The notes beneath the pieces are model-generated. The model made no database searches. It had not been told where the DNA came from and saw only the letters and a list, made by a program, of their open reading frames with translations. The translations under genes were made by a program, and so were the position numbers. Below are positions 34,056-44,092 of a DNA stretch of 64,000 nucleotides, in pieces. Position 1 is the stretch's first letter, and each line of letters starts with the position of its first letter. The DNA is taken from positions 1,488,001 to 1,552,000 of the forward strand of contig NZ_BNJG01000003.1 in NCBI RefSeq assembly GCF_016587375.1, in the 5' to 3' direction. This stretch comes from Ktedonobacter robiniae. Its GTDB lineage: Bacteria; Chloroflexota; Ktedonobacteria; Ktedonobacterales; Ktedonobacteraceae.

Positions 34056-37000
34056 CTAGGGTATGACCACATTCTGGAGGACGATCGGGCCTTTTGTGTA
34101 GTCAAGCTCACTGGACTGCTGCACGTTGCTGGGTGTGAGCACATCCATGACCTTAGGTACCGTGGCGGGATCGACCGCGCAGTGGGGATCACTGCTTGCC
34201 GTCGCGCAGACGCCAAAGTTGTAGGGCTGGGGCGTCGAGGCGAAGCTGCGTGCCTGGTCAGGGCTGTAGCCGTCCTGCCCGGTCAAAGTGACCGTGAAGC
34301 CCCAGCCGGAGCCGGGCTGGCCCAGTGTTGCCTTGGGAACGCTGAAGGTGATGTAGCGTGAGATGGCATTGGCACTGATGTTGATCGTGCCCAACGTTGT
34401 CCCGCTAGCGTCGACGTAGCGTTGACCAAAGCCCTGGACCTCTAAGAGCTGGCTCCAGGACGCACCTGGATCGATGCTATAGTTACGCTGCGGATAGGCC
34501 GCCGAGGTCGAGGTCTGGCCGGCTCCAGGCTCGTGTACGTAGACGTCGATGAGCTGAGCGCCCAGCGGGCTGCCAAAGGTCGGCGTCAGATCGCGGACCT
34601 GCACCTTGAAGATGATGTTGGTGCCATCATCGTAGACGCGGAAGTCCTGCATATCATAAGCGCCTGGATGGAAGTCGCTGGCGGTCGGATAGGCGTAGTT
34701 GCCGGGACCGTTATCGTCGTTACTCGGGTCAGTCGTCTCAAAGAGAAGCTTGCCGGGCGTGAAGTCGTACACGATGCTGCGCGTATCATGGGCGGTCGCG
34801 CCATCTGGGCTCACTGCAACGATGTTGAGCACTGTGGTTCCGCCTATGACCGCAACTTGCAGTGAGAAGGAGCCATCCGCGCCTGCGGTTGTGCTATAGG
34901 TTGTGGTCGCGCTCTGCTGATCGGTGTTGGTGGCGGCAACATAGATCGTGTTGCCGGGTACGGTCGTACCGGTGACCGTGATGGGTGAGCCATTGACCGA
35001 CGAGAGATTCTGCGGCGTGCTCACCGTGAGCGTGGTCTGACTAGTGTGATTGATAACGTAACGCTTGTAGGTGTTGTCGGGACGTTCAAGCTCCTTCTGC
35101 GCCGCCAGGTTGTTGAAGAGGCGCACATAGGAGGCCGAGGCCCAGGTTAGGGGAGCCGCCGAACCAGCGGGCTTCCCGTTCTGGAAGCCGATGGAGGCAA
35201 CAGTGGGATCGGTCCCGTAGGGCGAGGCCGCCAGGTTGGGCTGCTCCCAGTCTTGCTCAGGGATCAGGCCTACGCCGGAGCCAAACTTACGCAGCGTGTC
35301 CAGCAGGGTCGCGGCACTATCGTAGTTGCCGCTTGATACATCGTACTCGCCGCGCTCCTCGGTCAGCAGCGGCCAGAGGTGTCCATTGCCCTGTCCGCTG
35401 GGCGCCCAGGGATGACCATCCTTAGAGCCGTCGCCATAGCCATCACCATTGTAGCGATACCAACCACTGCCGCTACTGGTATCAACCTTGATGGTCTTGT
35501 CAACGACGTTCAAAGAGTTTTGGATATCGCTATCGCTGGCGGGAAGCAGGCCCAGGCGAACCAGTTCCAGGAAGCCTGCGTCGATAACGGTCCGCTGATC
35601 CTGAGTGGGGCCACCATTGCCCAGGTTATAGCTGATGCTGGCATTGGGATCACCAGTCTTAGAGAGGCGGATAAAGTAGGGTTGATCCGAGAGCGAGCCA
35701 TTGGTCGTCACAGTCCACTTCTTAATTGAGCGCTGCCAGTCGTCGGCCACGCCCAACCAGATTTTGGCGCTCTGTGTATCGCCATTTTTCAGCGCGATAT
35801 CCGAGGCCGCGACCAGGCCTGTAATCTCGGCGGCAATCGTCGAGGGTGAGTAGCCACCCTGCTCCTCCCAGCGCTCCACGCCAAAGCTCGGACCGTGACT
35901 GATCACAAAATTGGCGGCAGGCTTGATATGTTGAGTATAGAGCGCGTCGTCAGTCATATTGAGCTGATAGGCCATCAGAATGGGGTAGCTGGCTTCATCG
36001 AGCTGGGTTCCGAAGGAGTCAGGCGCGGTCTTGCCGTTGAGCAGGCTATTGCGTGGCATTGAGCCATCAGCCTGCTGCTGGCGATCAAAGAGATAGTTGA
36101 CCATCGCGCGCGCCGTCGCCAGATCTCCATCCACATAGAAGCCAGTCCAGGCCTCATAGAGGTCGCGCGCGAAGACCTCGCGATAAGAGCCAAAGTAGCT
36201 GTTATTGGGATCACCCGCCGAGACAGCCTGTCCCCAGGGAGAGGCCAGGCTGGCCACCACCGCGCCAGGATAGGTCTTATCCTCCGAGGCTTTGATCACA
36301 TTCGCATTCAGATAATACTCTTCAAGCAACTGTTTATATTGGTCAGCGGAGAGGTGTGGTTGTTTGATTGCCCGAAGCTTTAGTTGGGCATCGTACTGCA
36401 CCCATTGCAGGGTATATTGAGCCAGTATTTTATCAAAGTCGCGCTTCAGTGAACTCTCAGCAGCCTTGACTGCGTCGGCCTGGGTCTGCCCGAAGCCCAG
36501 GGTAAAAGTCAGGTTACTGCTATGTGAGAGATCAGCCTGTACGGTCTGAACGAGGTTGCCGTTGTTGGCATCCGTATAGAGCGCTGTCAGACTGTGCGAC
36601 TTGTCCAACTGCGTCAATCCATCGCTCTGTCCATCTACAAAACCGCTGGTCGCCTGGGAGAAGGGCTGAGAGGCATCCAGCGCGCTATAGACCGGCACAG
36701 CATAGTCGCGGTTGGCGGCATTGGATTTTGTATTGGTATCGAAGGCGATAGGAACCTGGTGTCCGGTCGAGGTATCGATAGTACCGGAATCGCCTCCGCC
36801 GTTGGCAGAGCTGCCTCCACCATTGCCATTGATTGTGGCGTCGTAGCGCAGATAGAGTTTGTAGTCAGAGAGCTTCCCGGTCAGAGGCTGGAAGCGTAGG
36901 CGCATCACCACTGTATTGGCGTTGGGATCGGTCAGGTAATCGGTCACGAGGCGATACTTGCCGCTTTTGGCGGTCGCTGTCACGCGACAGGCCAGCTCAG

Positions 37001-37382
37001 GCCCACTGAGCGCCTGCACACTGTAGTTCATATCGCGTGTTTGCAAGTCCGTGAAGCTGCTGCCATCGGTCACGACGTATTGCAGCGTCTTAACATTGGT
37101 ATTGTCGATGGTTGGATAATAGACATCGCTCAATACGCCATTGGCGAGCGTAAACCAGACCTTAGAGGTCGTATTGCGAGCGGTTCCCAGGCAGTCTTTG
37201 CGCGCCTGGTCAAAGTAGGAGAGCGCGCCTGGACCATCGGGCGCGGAAGAACTGGCGGCTTGAGCGGCCAGAGTTGCCCGTGTTCCCAGGCCAAGCAAGA
37301 GGAGCGCGAAGGCCAGACCCAGGAGGGTGCGCCAACGCGAGAAGCGCCGCGTGGGCGTGGCATCCATACCGGTTTTCTGCAT
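34056..37382 (-). CDS. secreted GH15 glucodextranase/glucoamylase-like enzyme
   Basis: A 1108-residue exported glycosidase. Residues 20-40 (LLGLAFALLLLGLGTRATLA) are a signal peptide ending near AQA. Next comes a glucodextranase N-terminal beta domain (GPGALSYFDQARKDCLGTA, VWFTLANGVLSDVYYPTIDN), then the GH15 (alpha/alpha)6 barrel: FARDLYEAWTGFYVDGD with the conserved R-D, and LLTEERGEYDVSSG with the likely catalytic glutamate. After it lie an Ig-like domain (SPITVTGTTVPGNTIYVAA) and a glucodextranase-type C-terminal domain (NYAYPTASDFHPGAYDMQDF). It would cleave alpha-1,6 or alpha-1,4 glucans outside the cell. AAGGA lies 11 bases before the ATG. Confidence 0.92.
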   Translation of the reverse strand: MQKTGMDATPTRRFSRWRTLLGLAFALLLLGLGTRATLAAQAASSSAPDGPGALSYFDQARKDCLGTARNTTSKVWFTLANGVLSDVYYPTIDNTNVKTLQYVVTDGSSFTDLQTRDMNYSVQALSGPELACRVTATAKSGKYRLVTDYLTDPNANTVVMRLRFQPLTGKLSDYKLYLRYDATINGNGGGSSANGGGDSGTIDTSTGHQVPIAFDTNTKSNAANRDYAVPVYSALDASQPFSQATSGFVDGQSDGLTQLDKSHSLTALYTDANNGNLVQTVQADLSHSSNLTFTLGFGQTQADAVKAAESSLKRDFDKILAQYTLQWVQYDAQLKLRAIKQPHLSADQYKQLLEEYYLNANVIKASEDKTYPGAVVASLASPWGQAVSAGDPNNSYFGSYREVFARDLYEAWTGFYVDGDLATARAMVNYLFDRQQQADGSMPRNSLLNGKTAPDSFGTQLDEASYPILMAYQLNMTDDALYTQHIKPAANFVISHGPSFGVERWEEQGGYSPSTIAAEITGLVAASDIALKNGDTQSAKIWLGVADDWQRSIKKWTVTTNGSLSDQPYFIRLSKTGDPNASISYNLGNGGPTQDQRTVIDAGFLELVRLGLLPASDSDIQNSLNVVDKTIKVDTSSGSGWYRYNGDGYGDGSKDGHPWAPSGQGNGHLWPLLTEERGEYDVSSGNYDSAATLLDTLRKFGSGVGLIPEQDWEQPNLAASPYGTDPTVASIGFQNGKPAGSAAPLTWASASYVRLFNNLAAQKELERPDNTYKRYVINHTSQTTLTVSTPQNLSSVNGSPITVTGTTVPGNTIYVAATNTDQQSATTTYSTTAGADGSFSLQVAVIGGTTVLNIVAVSPDGATAHDTRSIVYDFTPGKLLFETTDPSNDDNGPGNYAYPTASDFHPGAYDMQDFRVYDDGTNIIFKVQVRDLTPTFGSPLGAQLIDVYVHEPGAGQTSTSAAYPQRNYSIDPGASWSQLLEVQGFGQRYVDASGTTLGTINISANAISRYITFSVPKATLGQPGSGWGFTVTLTGQDGYSPDQARSFASTPQPYNFGVCATASSDPHCAVDPATVPKVMDVLTPSNVQQSSELDYTKGPIVLQNVVIP

Positions 37383-37964
37383 TGAAAGCCAATCCTTTTT
37401 TGGAACTAAAATATTGATTGTCTACAGATCTAATGAGTACAGCATCTCTGTTTCGCCATCGAAACAGGGGTTTAATGAGCATTTTGAGTATAGCCAGCCA
37501 TTGATGCGTGCCTTATAGAGCGCTTCAGCTAAACTATGTATTTCATATGGCAAGAGCATATAACACACGCAGAGCTGTAAATATTAGAGGAAGCAATATT
37601 TGTGCCAGAATGTGTGCTACACACAAGCGAGTAGGTAATAGAGTATGCAAAAAGGCAGGAATAGCCCTTTGAAGATAGTTTGCAAGTATACTATTGGTCA
37701 TCAAACTAAAAGGCCTTAAGGTATTTAGGTTCGTGCCAGGCACAAGTGTGTTATCTGTGTAGCACACTTGTACTTGCATTTACACAGAATCTAGGGTTGT
37801 AAGAAAAAGGGCATTGCTTCACTTGCACCAGGTATATGAAATCCAAAAATGGGAGCTGTATATATATACATCGTTGCATATGTAAACAGTTCCTATTTAC
37901 TTTTGAGGGAGGAATGGATTATTTTTAGGGAAAGAATTGTAGATGTGGTGGGAGGAATAGTATT
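37383..37964. other. AT-rich intergenic region
   Basis: 582 bases between divergent genes. It holds a small hairpin with 9-bp arms (ACAAGTGTG 37742-37750, CACACTTGT 37763-37771). Upstream sequences of both genes presumably lie here, but I see no convincing promoter pair or gene. Confidence 0.5.
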
Positions 37965-40718
37965 GTGGATATGTTGCGGTGCGAGGTGTGTTTGCAGCAA
38001 ATTGTGGTGGGGAATTGTGCTTGCTCCACAAGCACAGGAGTAGATAAGGATAGGCAGAGGCCCGCGCTAAGGCTAGATTTCGCGGGAGGCGATCTGTCGG
38101 GATGGCACGCTGAGGGCGAGGCCTTTCGCGGGCAGCCAGTGCGTGGCGACCGCTTTCGCGCGGGCCAGGTTAAGCCCAAACTTGTGCCGTTGGGCGGAGA
38201 TTACTGGGATGGTCCATATCCCGTGGGTCAGCGGGGCGAGTACTGGATTAGCACGGAGGATTATTTAACGGGCACCCTGACTTCAGAGACATTTATCCTC
38301 GAAGCCTCTTCTCCCTGGTTTACCTGCCTGCTTGGTGGTAGCGATGTCAAAGACACCTGTAGCATCTCTCTCCTGATCAAGGCCAGCGAGAGTAATAGTT
38401 CCCGTCTGAGCAATAGCTATTCCAGAATTTATATAGCCAAAGAAAGCAGCGACTTCTTCCAGGTGTTTCAAGCTACGAGCCGTGGCCATGAGATGATGCG
38501 GAGAGTGGTCTTCTATGCCCAGGAGTTCGTGGGTGAGTGGGTCAGTGTGCGTATAAGCGATAGCTCGATCAGCGGGCATATTAATGTCGCTGATGTGCGC
38601 TTCTCGGCTGAGGCTCCGTTGACCTTGGAGACGGAGGCGGGCGAAATAGATCCCGATGCGCCTGTGTGGGGCTTCGCCGATCTGCATACGCATCCGATGG
38701 CGCACCTGGCCTTTGGGGGTGTTATCTTCTGGGGGCAGCCGGATGGCCCTGTAGATGAGGCCATGGCGAAGTGTGTGAAGGCTCATGGCATCGCCGGTAC
38801 AGGCATCGCTGGTCGCCGCAGCAGCATTTTGATGTCCTTCTTTGAGCAGATTGGTTATGGCATAAATGTAGGGCACCTGGTTGGTGGCTATCCCCAGTTT
38901 GATGGTTGGCCACGCTTTACCACGCTTGTGCACCAGCAAATGTATATCGACTGGATACGGCGCGCTTTTGATGGTGGTCTACGCTTGCTGGTCGCGCACG
39001 CGGTCAATAATGAGATGCTGGCGAACAGCTACAATGGGCAGGAGCCATACGATGATAAAAGCGTGGTTGAGCGCCAGATCGAGGCCATGAAAGAACTGGC
39101 GGCCCGGCATCATGACTGGATGGAGATAGCCTATACGCCCGCCGAGGCGCGGCGGATTATTCACCAGAACAAACTGGCTATCGTGCTTGGTGTAGAAGTT
39201 GACTCGCTGGGGAACTGGAAGCAGCCGCAACTGCCCACGGAAGAGGAGATTAGTGCCTATCTTGCGCACCTTTATCATGATCTCGGCGTACGCCACCTCT
39301 TTCCTGTGCATATGGCGGATAATATCTTCTCAGGTTCGGCGATCTATTACGACCTCTTTAGCCTGGTCAATCATTATCTGCATAAAGACTATTTCGCGGT
39401 TGAGGATGGCAGTGCCTATGGCATAGAGTATCGCTTGCAGGAAGATCCGGGCCTGGCCATCGATATCGCGCGTGTGACGCAGGGCTACAACCCGCCTTAT
39501 CGCCAGGTGAGTGGGGGCCATATGAATGGTAAGGGTTTGACTGACCTGGGACACTTCTTATTATGCCAGATGATGAGCCTGGGGATGCTCATAGAGATTG
39601 ACCATATGTCTCATAAAGCTGTTGAAGCTACACTGGATCTGGTGGAGCAGTATGACTATCCCGTGGTCGCAGGACATACAGGCTTTCGCGAACTGGCTCT
39701 GAAGCGCAATGAAGAGACCGCCTGTAATCAGAAATGTGCCAGCGAAGGTCTGAAGACAGCCTTGCAGATAGAGCGTATCGCCAAACTTGGAGGTATCATA
39801 GGGCCACTTGCCTGCCAGGCCGATGTGCGCGAAGTCGGCGAGGTCATTCCCAGTTTACAGGGGAAGGTGCGCGGAGACTGCGCAGGCTCATCCAAGTCCT
39901 GGGCGCAGGCGTATCTCTACGCCGTCGAGAAAATGGGCGGACGTGGCGTTGGCTTTGGCACCGATACTAATGGGTTTGCCAAGTTTAACGCTCCGCGCTT
40001 TGGCCTGAACGCGAGCTACTTTCTGGACTATGATGTGCCGGGCATGGGGCGCGATTCCAGGCGCAGATCCTTGAGGAGAGAGCAGGTCGAGGCGCAGGAG
40101 AACGGCGTGCGCTATGATGAGTCTCTAGCTGATACTCATCACTACCGCTTTGAAGGCGTACTTGAGGGCGATGTCTATGATGGCTTACAGCGCGATGTCT
40201 GGCAGGCTATTGGCCTGTACAAAGCGGGCTGTGATCCCTGGAAAAGTCCGAATATTCTGAACCATTTTAATCGAGCGGTACACTTTGCGAAGGGTTTCTT
40301 CGCCCTGGATGATGTGCAATTAGAGCGGCCAGGCCTCCTCACTGGGAATGAGCCGTGGGAGCAACGCGTTGCCTTCCTGGTGAAAACGGGCCTGGAACCG
40401 GGGACGACGGAGCGCGATCCACAGCCAGTCCACGAGATGTACCCCAGGGTAATAGCTATCTGGCGGCGCTGGGAGCAGATGGAGGGAGATAATCCTCCTC
40501 TCAAGCGCTGTTATACGGGTGAGCGCGACTTTGATATTAATCTGGATGGCGTTGCGCACTATGGTCTGCTGCCAGATCTGCTCCAGGACCTGAAGAACGT
40601 TGGCCTGACGCATGAAGACCTGGTCCCCCTCTTCCGCTCGGCTGAGGATTACATACGAACATGGGAGAAGTGTGAGCGCCGAAGCCGGGCCATAGTTGAG
40701 AGCAAAGACAAATGGTGA
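37965..40718 (+). CDS. metal-dependent hydrolase, renal-dipeptidase (M19)-like, large
   Basis: A 917-residue protein. About residues 30-220 form a beta-rich domain with no family I can name. The second part is an amidohydrolase-fold hydrolase close to peptidase family M19: FADLHTHPMAH (first metal pair), IVLGVEVDSLG (glutamate), IEIDHMSHKA and VVAGHTGF (metal histidines) and VGFGTDTNGF (aspartate). M19 enzymes cleave dipeptides; such large bacterial members are uncharacterised. There is no evident signal peptide; the N-terminus has a CEVC...CAC cluster. The start is GTG at 37965, with GGAGG 9 bases upstream. No partner gene is adjacent. Confidence 0.75.
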   Translation: MDMLRCEVCLQQIVVGNCACSTSTGVDKDRQRPALRLDFAGGDLSGWHAEGEAFRGQPVRGDRFRAGQVKPKLVPLGGDYWDGPYPVGQRGEYWISTEDYLTGTLTSETFILEASSPWFTCLLGGSDVKDTCSISLLIKASESNSSRLSNSYSRIYIAKESSDFFQVFQATSRGHEMMRRVVFYAQEFVGEWVSVRISDSSISGHINVADVRFSAEAPLTLETEAGEIDPDAPVWGFADLHTHPMAHLAFGGVIFWGQPDGPVDEAMAKCVKAHGIAGTGIAGRRSSILMSFFEQIGYGINVGHLVGGYPQFDGWPRFTTLVHQQMYIDWIRRAFDGGLRLLVAHAVNNEMLANSYNGQEPYDDKSVVERQIEAMKELAARHHDWMEIAYTPAEARRIIHQNKLAIVLGVEVDSLGNWKQPQLPTEEEISAYLAHLYHDLGVRHLFPVHMADNIFSGSAIYYDLFSLVNHYLHKDYFAVEDGSAYGIEYRLQEDPGLAIDIARVTQGYNPPYRQVSGGHMNGKGLTDLGHFLLCQMMSLGMLIEIDHMSHKAVEATLDLVEQYDYPVVAGHTGFRELALKRNEETACNQKCASEGLKTALQIERIAKLGGIIGPLACQADVREVGEVIPSLQGKVRGDCAGSSKSWAQAYLYAVEKMGGRGVGFGTDTNGFAKFNAPRFGLNASYFLDYDVPGMGRDSRRRSLRREQVEAQENGVRYDESLADTHHYRFEGVLEGDVYDGLQRDVWQAIGLYKAGCDPWKSPNILNHFNRAVHFAKGFFALDDVQLERPGLLTGNEPWEQRVAFLVKTGLEPGTTERDPQPVHEMYPRVIAIWRRWEQMEGDNPPLKRCYTGERDFDINLDGVAHYGLLPDLLQDLKNVGLTHEDLVPLFRSAEDYIRTWEKCERRSRAIVESKDKW

Positions 40719-40886
40719 ATTGCTATCTGCCTATTGTGTAGTCATATCTCCAGCCACATTTCATACCTCTGCGAGTACGCAGCGGCGAGGTGCTTCAAAC
40801 ATTCGTAAAGGTAATCATTCTGTGATGATGATACGTGTCTCTTCTGAAGATAGAGCATAAGTGTGTCTGTTACAGAAGGAGACATT

Positions 40887-41587
40887 ATGGATCTGGGTAA
40901 AGTAAACGTAGAACTCTGGGAGCGGAGAGTATCTGTAGGGTTAGGTGGGGCATTCGTTTTGGGTGGCATAGTACGCCGCTCCTGGGTTGGAGGGGTGCTA
41001 GGCCTGGCTCTGCTCTACCGGGGCCTTAGCGGGCATAGCTACCTCTATGAGCTACTCGGGATCAATACGGCGAACAGGCTCAAAGAGGCAGAAGCCAGGC
41101 TCACTGAGCTTGAGCGTTCGATTACCATTCAACGACCCGCTGAAGAGCTGTATCGGCTCTGGAGCGATCCATCTACGCTTTCAAAGATCATGGGAGATAG
41201 CGTGGAGGTTACCAGGGGACGGGCGACTATATGCACTGGCGCGTGAGTTTGCCCCTGGAGCGCCATCTGGAATGGGAGACGCATACCGTGGAGAGCCAGC
41301 CGGGACGGCTTTTACGCTGGCAATCACTTGAGGGCGCACCAATCTCAAATGATGGAATGATTAGTTTTCATCCTGCTCCCGCAGACTGGGGAACGGTTGC
41401 GACCCTGCGCTTTCGCTTTGACACGCCAGGCGGCTCAATTGGGAGCGGCGTGATACATACTCTGGGTATCATGCCAGATATGATCGTGGAGAAAGCGTTG
41501 AGGCGCTTTAAGAGCCTGGCCGAAACGGGTGAGATTCCAACACTTGAACACAATCCAGCGGCCCGCGCAACCGCTTACGCACATTAA
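40887..41587 (+). pseudogene. DUF2892-SRPBCC membrane protein, frameshifted
   Basis: Two overlapping frames make one recognisable protein of about 234 residues. The first part has a basic entry and two short hydrophobic helices (VGLGGAFVLGGIVRR, WVGGVLGLALLYRGLSG) as in YgaP/DUF2892-type proteins, then ITIQRPAEELYRLWSDPSTL, the start of an SRPBCC (polyketide cyclase/dehydrase) fold. The second frame continues it as YMHWRVSLPLERHLEWETHT to the end. The shift lies near 41212: ACC-AG is read where ACC-CAG would keep the frame. The ribosome site GAAGGAG is intact. The alcohol dehydrogenase follows 13 bases later, as often seen for this pair. Confidence 0.8.
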
Positions 41588-41600
41588 GGAGAAGAAAGCT

Positions 41601-42770
41601 ATGCGAGCACTCTGCTGGAATGGGGTCAATGATCTCCAGGTAGAGACAGTGCCCGATCCCGAGATTATTAATCCGCACGACGCCATTTTAAGGGTCTCTA
41701 TGTCGACCACCTGTGGCTCAGATTTGCACTTCATTGATGGCTACATTCCGACAATGCGTAAGGGCGATGTCATCGGGCATGAGTTTATGGGCGAGGTGGT
41801 GGAGATTGGTCATGAGGTGAAGAAAGTAAAGAAGGGTGACCGCGTGGTTGTACCCTCCTTTATTGTCTGTGGCGCTTGCTGGTATTGCCAGCACGGCCTC
41901 TACTCGCTCTGCGATAATACGAATCCCAACGCCGAGCTTCAAGAGCCCGTGTTGGGCTATCCAACTGCTGGCATTTACGGTTATACTCACGCCTTTGGCG
42001 GCTATGCTGGCGCGCACGCCCAGTATATACGAGTGCCATATGCCGACAACGACTGCTTCCGTGTGCCCGAGGGCTTACGTGATGAGCAGGTCATCTTCCT
42101 CTCGGACGCCGTACCGACCGGTTTTATGGGGGCGGACTTCTGCAATATTCAGCCTGGAGATACGATCGCGGTCTGGGGCTGTGGTGGTGTAGGCCTTATG
42201 GCGATACAGAGCGCCTACCTCCTGGGGGCAGAGCGTGTCATTGGCATTGACCGCTTCCCGGAGAGATTGCAGATGGCGAAGGAAAAGGCTGGCGCTGAAA
42301 CGATCAACTATACCGAGGTAGATAGCGTTCTCGAAGCGCTCAAGGAGATGACTGGGGGGCGTGGTCCTGATGGCTGCATCGATGCTGTGGGCATGGAGGC
42401 ACATGGAACCGGGATAGATTATATATATGATCGTGCCAAGCAGGCGCTGCGTTTTCATACGGACCGGGGTGAGTCGCTACGCCAGGCAATCATGGCTTGT
42501 CGCAAGGGCGGAACACTCTCAATCCTCGGCGTGTATGGCCTGATGGATAAGTTTCCTATTGGGGTCATTATGAATAAGGGGCTGACGGTACGTAGCGCGC
42601 AACAGCACGGACAAAAGTACGTGCCACGCTTGCTGGACTATGTACAGAAGGGCCAGCTCGATCCCTCCTACCTGGCAACGCATCATTTCCCGCTGGAAGA
42701 GGCACCGGTTGGGTACGCTATATTCAAGCATAAGGAGGATGGTTGCGTACGAGCCGTCTTTAAGCCCTAG
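41601..42770 (+). CDS. zinc-dependent alcohol dehydrogenase (FdhA-like)
   Basis: A 389-residue medium-chain dehydrogenase. STTCGSDLHFIDG, GHEFMGEV and the aspartate region supply the catalytic zinc site; CGACWYCQHGLYSLC gives the four structural-zinc cysteines; VWGCGGVGLMAIQSAYLLGA is the Rossmann motif. A 20-residue insert near residues 155-175 and the IDAVGMEAHGTG segment recall glutathione-independent formaldehyde dehydrogenases. The ATG at 41601 has AAGGAGAA 9 bases upstream. It is in an operon with the DUF2892-SRPBCC gene, a common pairing. Substrate could be formaldehyde or another short aldehyde or alcohol. Confidence 0.88.
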   Translation: MRALCWNGVNDLQVETVPDPEIINPHDAILRVSMSTTCGSDLHFIDGYIPTMRKGDVIGHEFMGEVVEIGHEVKKVKKGDRVVVPSFIVCGACWYCQHGLYSLCDNTNPNAELQEPVLGYPTAGIYGYTHAFGGYAGAHAQYIRVPYADNDCFRVPEGLRDEQVIFLSDAVPTGFMGADFCNIQPGDTIAVWGCGGVGLMAIQSAYLLGAERVIGIDRFPERLQMAKEKAGAETINYTEVDSVLEALKEMTGGRGPDGCIDAVGMEAHGTGIDYIYDRAKQALRFHTDRGESLRQAIMACRKGGTLSILGVYGLMDKFPIGVIMNKGLTVRSAQQHGQKYVPRLLDYVQKGQLDPSYLATHHFPLEEAPVGYAIFKHKEDGCVRAVFKP

Positions 42771-42793
42771 CATTAAATTGGGGGAGACCAACG

Positions 42794-42844
42794 CTGCTAA
42801 ACATGCATCTACATATGATCCAGATGTAGACGCATGTTTAGCAG
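42794..42844 (+). terminator. hairpin after alcohol dehydrogenase
   Basis: 13-bp arms 42794-42806 and 42832-42844 continue, after one mismatch, with a 7-bp inner stem around a 9-base loop. It starts 23 bases after the stop. Confidence 0.65.
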
Positions 42845-43017
42845 TGTCTATCTCTTCTCTTACTCAGGCTTGAGCCGAGTTCTGTGCCTGTTTTTTGTGG
42901 CGCTCTTTGCCTATGCCTTGCGCTTTCTATGTGATAAACACCAGCAATGCCAGGTGCTTAAGCAACTCCGCGTTGATTAATGGCTCCTCCTGGGAATAAA
43001 TCTGAGTTACCGACGTG

Positions 43018-43056
43018 TTTTTTCATGGCAGAACAATTTATACAGCCATGAAAAAA
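43018..43056. promoter_or_regulatory. hairpin in the leader of the aldo/keto reductase
   Basis: Arms TTTTTTCATGGC (43018-43029) and GCCATGAAAAAA (43045-43056) are perfect over 12 bp. The hairpin ends 5 bases before the GAAGGAG ribosome site, so it could affect initiation or, read from the left, act as a terminator. Confidence 0.45.
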
Positions 43057-43076
43057 AACAGAAGGAGCTTAGATAT

Positions 43077-44024
43077 ATGCAGTATCGTCGTCTTGGTAAC
43101 ACGGGTACAAAAGTGAGCAGCGTGGCATTGGGTGGTTGGATCAACTACGGTGAGGGGAAAACAGCTCAGGAGGCGGCACAGCAGGTTATCCGCACGGCGT
43201 ATGAGAAGGGCATCAACTATTTTGATATCGCGGATGTTTATGGTCGTGGTGAGGCGGAGAAGGAGATGGGAGCGGTTCTGCGTGATTTCCCACGTCATAC
43301 CCTGGTAATTGCCTCGAAGGTTTTCTGGCCCATGAGCAATGATGTGAATGATCGGGGGCTCTCGCGCAAACATATCATGGAAAGTGTGGAAAAGAGCCTG
43401 AAGCGCATTGGTACGGACTACATCGATATCTACTTCTGCCATCGCCCAGATCCAGAGACTCCGCTACTGGAGACGGCGCGTGCCATGGACGACCTGATTC
43501 ACCAGGGTAAGGTGCTCTACTGGGGAACCTCTATGTGGGAAGGTTCACAGATCGCCGAGGTCTATCAACTTTGCGAACGCTACAACCTCTATGCACCAGT
43601 TGTCGAGCAGCCACAGTATTCCATGCTCGAGCGCGAGCGCGTTGAGCGCGAGATTCTGCCAATTATTGAGCCGCGTGGCATTGGCCTGGTTGCCTTCTCG
43701 CCCCTGGGTCAGGGCATGCTGACAGGTAAGTATGATAATGGTATTGATGAAGGTACACGCTTCCACCGCGAGACATGGGTACGCGATCGCTTCTTCAACG
43801 ACGCCAACGTGTCTCGTGTACGCAAGCTCAAAGAGATTGCTGACGAGCTTGGCGCCAGCCGCGCGCAACTGGCACTGGCCTGGGTGCTGCGCAACTCAGG
43901 CGTAAGTAGTGCCATTATCGGCGCTACCCGTCCCGAGCAGGTCGAGGACAATGTTCAGGCCATCGACTTCGTCGAGAAACTCGGCGATGAGGTGCTCCAG
44001 CGCATTGACGCCATCCTCGCGTAG
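43077..44024 (+). CDS. aldo/keto reductase
   Basis: A 315-residue NADPH-dependent reductase with TIM-barrel fold, close to the Kv-beta/YghZ-type members. The catalytic tetrad is visible: D in NYFDIADVYG, Y in the same motif, K in IASKVFW and H in FCHRPDPE. The cofactor part ends with SSAIIGATRPEQVEDN. The ATG follows AGAAGGAG by 11 bases. It is probably a single gene; its stop lies 3 bases before a 30-bp hairpin that separates it from the converging Nudix gene. The substrate is unknown. Confidence 0.9.
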   Translation: MQYRRLGNTGTKVSSVALGGWINYGEGKTAQEAAQQVIRTAYEKGINYFDIADVYGRGEAEKEMGAVLRDFPRHTLVIASKVFWPMSNDVNDRGLSRKHIMESVEKSLKRIGTDYIDIYFCHRPDPETPLLETARAMDDLIHQGKVLYWGTSMWEGSQIAEVYQLCERYNLYAPVVEQPQYSMLERERVEREILPIIEPRGIGLVAFSPLGQGMLTGKYDNGIDEGTRFHRETWVRDRFFNDANVSRVRKLKEIADELGASRAQLALAWVLRNSGVSSAIIGATRPEQVEDNVQAIDFVEKLGDEVLQRIDAILA

Positions 44025-44027
44025 GCG

Positions 44028-44092
44028 GAGATGCGCTACTGACGTATGCGCTTACGCCCCCAGCGTAGGCGCATACGTCAGTAGCGCATCTC
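44028..44092. terminator. 30-bp hairpin between convergent genes
   Basis: Arms 44028-44057 and 44063-44092 pair over 30 bp with a single T-G wobble and a 5-base loop. It fills the whole space between the aldo/keto reductase stop and the Nudix stop, overlapping the latter by one base. Confidence 0.75.
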
